Shown: positions 27,562 through 32,091 of the stretch, piece after piece
How the letters are laid out: every line of letters starts with the position of its first letter
Position numbering within the stretch: position 1 is the stretch's first letter
Assembly: GCA_002726515.1 (NCBI GenBank)
Contig: PBTE01000076.1
Location: forward strand, 1-32,091
DNA length: 32,091 nucleotides
From: Planctomycetaceae bacterium
Lineage (GTDB): Bacteria > Planctomycetota > Planctomycetia > Pirellulales > Pirellulaceae
Direction: 5' to 3'
Program-made: the position numbers and the translations under genes
The notes under the pieces: model-generated
The model's database searches: none
The model's input: the letters and a program-made list of their open reading frames with translations, nothing else
Told to the model about the DNA's origin: nothing

Positions 27562-28506
27562 ATGTTGCGAGTCTATTTACAGCTTTTCCGTGTTTCCAAC
27601 ATTTTCACAGCCGTGGCAGATATCACGGCCGGATTTCTTTTTGTTCAAACAACGCTCGCTCCGTTCAGTAGTTATGTCAGCCTGGTGTGCAGCTCTTGTT
27701 TCCTTTACACAGCGGGCATGGTGCTGAATGACGTTTATGACTACGACGTCGATCGGCAACTCCGACCTGAACGTCCTTTACCCTCAGGAAAATTATCGAT
27801 CCGGCATGCACGAAACCTGGGATACGGCTTGTTATTCGCCGGTATCAGTTGCGGATTCATTGCCGCTGCTGTGGGGCCCGAAGCGGTAGCGCATCCCGAG
27901 CGTTGTGGGGTCGTTGCCTGTCTCTTGGCGGCCCTCGTCGTGGGCTACGACCGCTGGCTGAAGCCGACGGTGTTGGGTCCTTTGATCATGGGGCTATGCC
28001 GAGCAGTCAATCTCCTGTTGGGCATGAGCATCGCCAGTGGCGAACAGGCCGCGGCAGACTGCCTATTAGCCGGATTTCAACCAGCACAACTGGTCGCTGC
28101 CGCCGGATTGGGTACTTACATCACGGGCGTCACCCTTTTCGCCCGGCAAGAGGCTCAAACCAGCGGTCGGTTGCGTTTGCTGGTGGCTTCCGCTGTGCTG
28201 CTGACGGGTATCGGATTTCTCTCGTTGCTTCCAGACCTTCTTTCCCCGGAATTGCGGTCAAACTACGTCTCTCGCGTTCCCCTGCTGACCGCCGTGCTGG
28301 CTGTCTTGATTGGCTGGCGATGTTTTCGATCGGTTCTGGATCCATCCCCGAGAAGTGTGCAAAATGCAATCAAAGTTTGCTTGATGTCGATCATCGTGTT
28401 AGATGCTGTCATTTGTTTGTGCGTCAGTGATGCGGCCCACGCATTGGGAATCCTTTCGCTGCTGGTGCCCACCATAGTGCTGGGGAAATGGTTCAGTCCC
28501 ACTTAG
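27562..28506 (+). CDS. eboC: EboC-type UbiA family prenyltransferase
   Basis: A 314-residue protein with about eight or nine membrane helices. The first Asp-rich motif of the UbiA superfamily is NDVYDYDVDRQLRPERPLPSG (56-76; family pattern NDxxDxxxDxxxxxRPLPSG), which binds the prenyl diphosphate through Mg. The second loop, around YDRWLKPTVLGPLIMGLCRA, carries YDxxLK and CRAxN instead of a full second DxxxD, as in EboC proteins. It should prenylate an unknown acceptor in the membrane. The frame opens at ATG 27496, but the first 22 residues are basic and polar; the family starts at MLRVYLQLFRVSN, so I use ATG 27562. The gene symbol rests on the neighbours and the motif; UbiA members of other functions cannot be excluded. 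Confidence 0.8.
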   Translation: MLRVYLQLFRVSNIFTAVADITAGFLFVQTTLAPFSSYVSLVCSSCFLYTAGMVLNDVYDYDVDRQLRPERPLPSGKLSIRHARNLGYGLLFAGISCGFIAAAVGPEAVAHPERCGVVACLLAALVVGYDRWLKPTVLGPLIMGLCRAVNLLLGMSIASGEQAAADCLLAGFQPAQLVAAAGLGTYITGVTLFARQEAQTSGRLRLLVASAVLLTGIGFLSLLPDLLSPELRSNYVSRVPLLTAVLAVLIGWRCFRSVLDPSPRSVQNAIKVCLMSIIVLDAVICLCVSDAAHALGILSLLVPTIVLGKWFSPT

Positions 28507-28761
28507 AACCCGGGACAGCTTGAATGAACAACAGCATACGTTAAACTCGGCCGATAAAGCCAAAGTGAGGAAATCGCCATCTGCAGTTGCGGTTATTGAG
28601 CCCAAGGTTGCGGGTACAACGCGCTGCTGACCTTTACTTTTTTTCCGACAAAGGCGAAAAGCCAATCAGTGGACTCTGGCTGACAAACCTGGTTCACTCA
28701 CGAGCAACACGACTGGAGATCACTTCTTCTCTCAACTTCTCGCTTACTTCTGAGTCAGAAA

Positions 28762-30093
28762 ATGAACCACGTCGTTCTCCTTTCCATCCCCGGCCTCCGG
28801 GCACAAGATGTAGCCAACATGCCGCATCTACGGCAGCTCGTTGCGCGGGGGGAACAAGCATCCTTCCTGCCCAGTTTTCCCTGCGTGACCTGGCCGGTTC
28901 AAGCCAACCTGTTAACGGGCCGACTGCCGTGCGACCACGGTGTGGTCGCCAACGGATTTTTTTGGCGAGAAACGGGGAAAGTCGAAATGTGGACCGCCGG
29001 AAATGACAAATTGGCCGCTCCACAAATCTGGGACGTGCTGCACCAACACGATCCGGACCTGACTTCAGCCGCCTGGTTTCCGATGCTGAGCAAGGGATGC
29101 GGAGCCGACTTTGTTTGTATGCCTGCACCCGTTCACAATCCCGACGGCAGCGAATCCCTGTGGTGTTACACTCAACCGGGCGATCTGTACGGAGAACTTC
29201 TCGATCTGCTTGGTCACTTCCCGCTGCAACACTTTTGGGGTCCCCTGGCTAACATCCAATCTTCTGCTTGGATCGCCAATTCAGCCGCCCATGTCGCTGA
29301 AAAGTTCCGTCCCGCGTTTTTCTACATCTACCTGCCTCATCTCGATTACGCGGCTCAGCGCACCGGTCCCGACAGCCCGGATGCTCAAAAAGCGTTGCAG
29401 GAACTCGATGATGTCCTGGGCAGGATGCAGGCAAGTTTCGATAAGGCCTTCGATGGTGCACCACTGCTCTGGATCGTGGCTTCCGAATATGAAATTGTTT
29501 CCGTAAATCATGTTTGTTACCCCAATCGAATACTGCGCGAAGCCGGGCTTTTGCAGGTGGAGCAACGTGACGATGGAGAACATCTTGATATGATTCAGAG
29601 CGAGGCGTGGGCCCTCGTCGATCATCAATTCGCACACGTTTTCGTCCGCCAATCCGACCAGGGAACCGTCGCACAGGTTGCCGATCTTTTTCGAAACCAA
29701 GCGGGTATCGCCGAGGTGTTGTTAGAGGGTCAGCGTGCCGAATACTCCCTCCAACATGCAAGGTCCGGAGAGGTGACTCTGGTCTCTCATCCCGACAGTT
29801 GGCAAGCCTATTATTGGTGGTTCGACGACGCTCAGGCGCCCGGCTTCTCAAGAAAAGTCGACATCCACCGCAAACCGGGATATGACCCCGTTGAGTTGCA
29901 CTTCGATCCGGCCACGAAGAGCATTCCGTTGGACGCGACACTGGTGCGAGGTTCCCACGGCGCACCCCTTACCGAATCACACCAAGGAATCATTCTCTGT
30001 TCTGAAAAAAACATCCTTGGGACAAGCCGGGTTGCAGACACCGATGTGGCTGGACTCGTGTTGCGACAATTCGGCGTTTCCCTGGAAAGCTAG
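28762..30093 (+). CDS. eboF: EboF-like alkaline phosphatase/phosphodiesterase-fold protein
   Basis: A 443-residue protein of the type I phosphodiesterase/nucleotide pyrophosphatase fold. The nucleophile region is PSFPCVTWPVQANLLTG with Thr43. LPCDHGVVANGFFW (55-68) follows, as in the family (P-x-x-HGIVANG). FYIYLPHLDYAAQRTGPDS (187-205) has the metal Asp195 but Gln199 where His normally sits. IVASEYEIVSVN (238-249) replaces the SDHG metal pair by Ser-Glu-Tyr. DHQFAH (287-292) and GSHGAP (397-402) are present. The usual first metal Asp at the N-terminus (IDGL) is SIPGL here. SEYG-like replacement is, as I recall, shared by ebo-cluster members. It follows eboC after 255 nt. There is no signal peptide, so it is likely cytoplasmic. 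Confidence 0.78.
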   Translation: MNHVVLLSIPGLRAQDVANMPHLRQLVARGEQASFLPSFPCVTWPVQANLLTGRLPCDHGVVANGFFWRETGKVEMWTAGNDKLAAPQIWDVLHQHDPDLTSAAWFPMLSKGCGADFVCMPAPVHNPDGSESLWCYTQPGDLYGELLDLLGHFPLQHFWGPLANIQSSAWIANSAAHVAEKFRPAFFYIYLPHLDYAAQRTGPDSPDAQKALQELDDVLGRMQASFDKAFDGAPLLWIVASEYEIVSVNHVCYPNRILREAGLLQVEQRDDGEHLDMIQSEAWALVDHQFAHVFVRQSDQGTVAQVADLFRNQAGIAEVLLEGQRAEYSLQHARSGEVTLVSHPDSWQAYYWWFDDAQAPGFSRKVDIHRKPGYDPVELHFDPATKSIPLDATLVRGSHGAPLTESHQGIILCSEKNILGTSRVADTDVAGLVLRQFGVSLES

Positions 30094-30141
30094 GTGGTCG
30101 TCCAGCCTGCCTGCTGACATCACCCTTCTTTATTGCCTGGG

Positions 30142-30975
30142 TCAGATCGTCACAACCGCCTCTTCATCGGGTGCTCGGTAGTCAAAATTGGAGCTTTGAC
30201 TGAAGAACTCGATTGGATTTTCATAGACGACGCGACGAATCACGCTTTCCGCATGACCTCGCTGTCGCATCTCGAAAATGAAGTCCGGAACAGCAGTCGG
30301 CTTGGATGGTCCCCAATCTCCAGCTGAATTCACCAGCAGTCTCTCCGGACCATAAACCTCGATGATGTCCGCTGCCCGCTGAGGTGTGCATTTTGTTACG
30401 GGATACAAAGTCATTCCAGCCCAAAAACCGTCTTTCAGCACGTCACCTACTGTGTGTTCTTCAACGTGGTCCACGAGGACACGATCCGTATCGATGCGGT
30501 GATCACTGGTCAACATGTCGAGGATCATACGGGTACCCAGATACTTGTCTTCCAGATGGGGTGTGTGAATCAGGATGGGCTGATCAAATTGGATGGCCAG
30601 GTCCAGGTGCTCCAAAAAGATCTGGGCCTCATTGCGGGTGTTTTTGTTCAGACCGATTTCACCAATACCCAGGACTCCGGGTTCATCCAAGAACTCCGGA
30701 ATCATGGCAATAACTTCTCGCGACAGTTCCACGTTTTCAGCTTCTTTGGCATTGATACACAACCAGGTGAAATGCTGAATTCCGAATTGGGCTGCCCGCC
30801 GTCTCTCAAAATCTGTCAACTGGTGGAAGTAATCTCGAAAACTATCAACGCTTCCTCGATCAAAACCAGCCCAAAATGCTGGTTCGCTGACTGCCACACA
30901 TCCCATGCGTGCCAGCGTTGCATAATCGTCGGTAGTTCGAGAGACCATGTGAATGTGTGGATCGAAGTAATACAT
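30142..30975 (-). CDS. eboB: EboB-like TatD family metal-dependent hydrolase
   Basis: A 277-residue amidohydrolase-fold protein. The metal motif HxH is DPHIHM (His7, His9). GIGEIGLNKNT (about 101-111) has the metal-bridging Glu of TatD proteins. Further ligands are His in ILIHTPH, His in VLVDHVEE and Asp in NSAGDWG. The VDHVEEHTV segment and the late NSAGDWGPSKP are a longer and different version of TatD, as in ebo-cluster members. It is likely a cytoplasmic hydrolase of unknown substrate. The start ATG 30975 has GAGG 8 nt upstream. It is convergent with eboF (48 nt between stops), and the next minus-strand gene lies 71 nt upstream and is likely co-transcribed. Confidence 0.82.
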   Translation of the reverse strand: MYYFDPHIHMVSRTTDDYATLARMGCVAVSEPAFWAGFDRGSVDSFRDYFHQLTDFERRRAAQFGIQHFTWLCINAKEAENVELSREVIAMIPEFLDEPGVLGIGEIGLNKNTRNEAQIFLEHLDLAIQFDQPILIHTPHLEDKYLGTRMILDMLTSDHRIDTDRVLVDHVEEHTVGDVLKDGFWAGMTLYPVTKCTPQRAADIIEVYGPERLLVNSAGDWGPSKPTAVPDFIFEMRQRGHAESVIRRVVYENPIEFFSQSSNFDYRAPDEEAVVTI

Positions 30976-31046
30976 TTAGCAAACCTCACTGTAGCTTGGC
31001 GTCTTGACAGGTGGGTTTTCTGGCTCGAAACAATCGCCTGGACTTG

Positions 31047-31316
31047 CTAACCATTGGAAACGCCCCGGCTCAATCCGTATTTTTCACGCCAATCCGGATC
31101 ATACGACAAGGAGAAGAGCAGTTGAACGGCCCGTGCCCGTTCTTCCTGCGATCCGAGCAGCACCTCCAGTCCCTGCTGGAGGAGATCCCAGCGCTGATCA
31201 CCTTCGACCGTACCCTTGGCACGTTCCAAACGATCAAATGAGGCTGCCAATTCCAGAATGCGGGCACGTAGCTCCAGGAATTCACGGTCCAGAATTTGGG
31301 TAGCAGAAGTCTCCAT
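31047..31316 (-). CDS. Small helical protein of unknown function, upstream of eboB
   Basis: An 89-residue protein, charged and predicted all-helical (LDREFLELRARILELAASFDRLERA, then QQGLEVLLG, RARAVQLLFSLSYD). The C-terminal YDPDWREKYGL looks conserved in kind. The start ATG 31316 has AGAGGGA 6 nt upstream, a good site, and the gene ends 71 nt before eboB on the same strand. It does not match EboA, which is about twice as long and ends differently. No catalytic motif, signal peptide or membrane segment is visible. It may be an accessory or regulatory subunit, but this is inference from position only. Confidence 0.7.
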   Translation of the reverse strand: METSATQILDREFLELRARILELAASFDRLERAKGTVEGDQRWDLLQQGLEVLLGSQEERARAVQLLFSLSYDPDWREKYGLSRGVSNG

Positions 31317-31351
31317 GTTCAGTCCCTCTATCGGCAGTCAGGCTGTTTGAG

Positions 31352-31446
31352 GTTCGATTTGGGGGGCCTACCAACTGACCCTACCCACAGTTTGTTCTTC
31401 TCCGGGCCTATTTGCAAGTCATCCTGAAAGCATTACCAAATCGAAC
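31352..31446. repeat. 11-bp inverted repeat enclosing 73 nt
   Basis: GTTCGATTTGG at 31352-31362 is exactly complementary to CCAAATCGAAC at 31436-31446. In RNA this would pair into a long-range stem around a 73-nt loop, in the 5' leader of the small gene at 31047-31316 if transcribed from further upstream. It could also be a pair of protein binding sites. A repeat of this length arises by chance about once in a window this size, so its interest depends on conservation. Confidence 0.35.
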
Positions 31447-31625
31447 ACAAGAAAAAATTGGAAACCATGACCTGCCTCAAACGGTTCCTCTTTTTCGGAA
31501 TCAACAAGGACACTGGGAAAAGGAGTCCGAGCGTTCCTGCTCGACCAGCCCATTTACTGATGAGCCGGCTGGGTTTTCCGAGTTTCATCATTCCCAGACC
31601 CTGAGCAGGGTTGCAGTTGCCCCTC

Positions 31626-31660
31626 AACCCCCACGGTACACGCATGGCCCTCGGGGTTGT
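31626..31660. repeat. 7-bp inverted repeat with GC-rich arms
   Basis: CAACCCC at 31626-31632 and GGGGTTG at 31654-31660, with a 21-nt loop. It could be a hairpin or part of a structured leader. It has no run of T on either side, so it is not a standard intrinsic terminator. Confidence 0.25.
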
Positions 31661-31986
31661 CACTAGGCCGCCCGGGATTGGGAGCTAACCTGTTGACCCA
31701 CTCCAGGCAGGTTCCGGCCAGGTCTCCCAACTCAGCATTCGTTGAATCCGGGCAGGTGGAGCGAGCCGTCGTGCATACCGAGCCAACGCACTGATCGACT
31801 GGTCAGGTTAACAGAAAACAACGGGAATCGGGACACGGTGCAGTGCGCTTGTCGAAGATTCACAAAAGCACACACATCCCACCGGCTGCCACCTGACTTT
31901 TGGTAGGCACATGTCCTCTGGCAACCGATTTTCCATCCCGGGACAATGCCTGCCACGGAAGTCAAACCGTCAAACCAACCCAAACT

Positions 31987-32091
31987 CTAGAAAGGGTTGT
32001 CCTCCAACAAGGCCGGACTTCGTTCACGAAATTCTTCGCTCTCATTTGTGAAATCTTCCGTTGACGGTTTGATTTCCTGAGTGCGATCGAT
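31987..32091 (-). CDS. C-terminal tail of a gene cut by the right edge
   Basis: The minus strand is open from the window end to TAG at 31989-31987, giving 34 residues: acidic and helical, RTQEIKPSTEDFTNESEE followed by FRERSPALLEDNPF and stop. The ending in DNPF and the regular Glu/Arg pattern look like the end of a real cytoplasmic protein, unlike the surrounding frames. The rest lies outside the window, so no family can be given; the gene would be transcribed towards the ebo-like cluster. Confidence 0.5.
   Translation of the reverse strand: MDRTQEIKPSTEDFTNESEEFRERSPALLEDNPF

Larger units (their letters stand above)
31317..31986. other. 670-nt non-coding stretch near the right edge
   Basis: Frames of 76-99 codons on both strands lack motifs and ribosome-binding sites. 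The stretch contains an 11-bp inverted repeat (31352-31446) and a 7-bp one (31626-31660); a further 6-bp stem-loop followed by GTTTT at 31545-31576 could be a weak terminator. I compared it by eye with RNase P, tmRNA, 6S and SRP RNA and saw no match. Confidence 0.4.

Noticed and set aside
31047..31316. Calling the small protein EboA
   Set aside because: It is less than half the usual EboA length and I see none of the EboA sequence features I recall.
31690..31790. Possible SRP RNA suggested by a caggttccggccagg-like stretch
   Set aside because: The conserved GGAAG/AGCA elements of the SRP RNA core loop are missing and no long hairpin forms around it.
31433..31983. Minus-strand frames of 76 and 83 codons near the right edge
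   Set aside because: No motif or ribosome-binding site, and Cys/Arg/Trp-rich composition unlike the neighbouring genes.
1..32091. Mobile elements, CRISPR arrays or prophage
   Set aside because: No transposase or integrase motifs, no regularly spaced direct repeats, and no phage structural genes were seen on either strand.

Overview
The window looks like a chromosomal stretch from a planctomycete (Planctomycetota). The reasons are DUF1559 proteins with a pilin-type leader, the large secreted protein at 18043-20067, a Tat-exported sugar-acid enzyme, loose operon structure with long gaps, and a GC content that looks mid-range. No genus can be named from sequence reading alone. I see no phage, transposase, CRISPR array or rRNA.

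Layout. (1) 1-1777: two tandem minus-strand DUF1559 genes, the first cut by the left edge. Their 5' ends and ribosome-binding regions are nearly identical. (2) 2398-3369: a class IV PLP aminotransferase. (3) 3473-11731: a cell-surface glycan locus. The plus strand carries a sulfotransferase overlapping a Wzx-like flippase. The minus strand carries a GT-C-like membrane protein, a GT2 glycosyltransferase, a 42-codon stub of an NAD-dependent sugar epimerase, a second sulfotransferase, and after a 740-nt gap a GT2/DUF2304 pair. Together these suggest assembly, translocation and sulfation of a surface polysaccharide. (4) 12024-14249: a DsbD-alpha-like lipoprotein, divergent from a Tat-signal enolase-superfamily enzyme of the mannonate dehydratase type. 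(5) 14431-23290: mostly housekeeping genes: tRNA-Leu(UAA), purB, an HD phosphohydrolase, a secreted planctomycete protein of unknown function, ruvC, cysS and ispF. (6) 23583-26282: a three-gene ABC-2 exporter. (7) 26485-31316: genes matching part of the ebo metabolite-traffic cluster: a TIM-barrel epimerase, an EboC-type UbiA prenyltransferase, an EboF-type phosphodiesterase-fold protein, an EboB-type TatD hydrolase, and a small conserved-looking unknown. (8) 31317-32091: a non-coding stretch with an inverted repeat, then the C-terminal tail of a minus-strand gene that runs off the right edge.

Points most worth a second look: ispF has no ATG/GTG/TTG start upstream of its metal-binding motif and appears to start at ACG behind a good Shine-Dalgarno; the epimerase stub sits 4 nt upstream of a sulfotransferase; the ebo-like cluster lies beside an ABC exporter and contains a phosphodiesterase-fold protein with altered metal ligands; and a mannonate-dehydratase-type enzyme carries a Tat signal.
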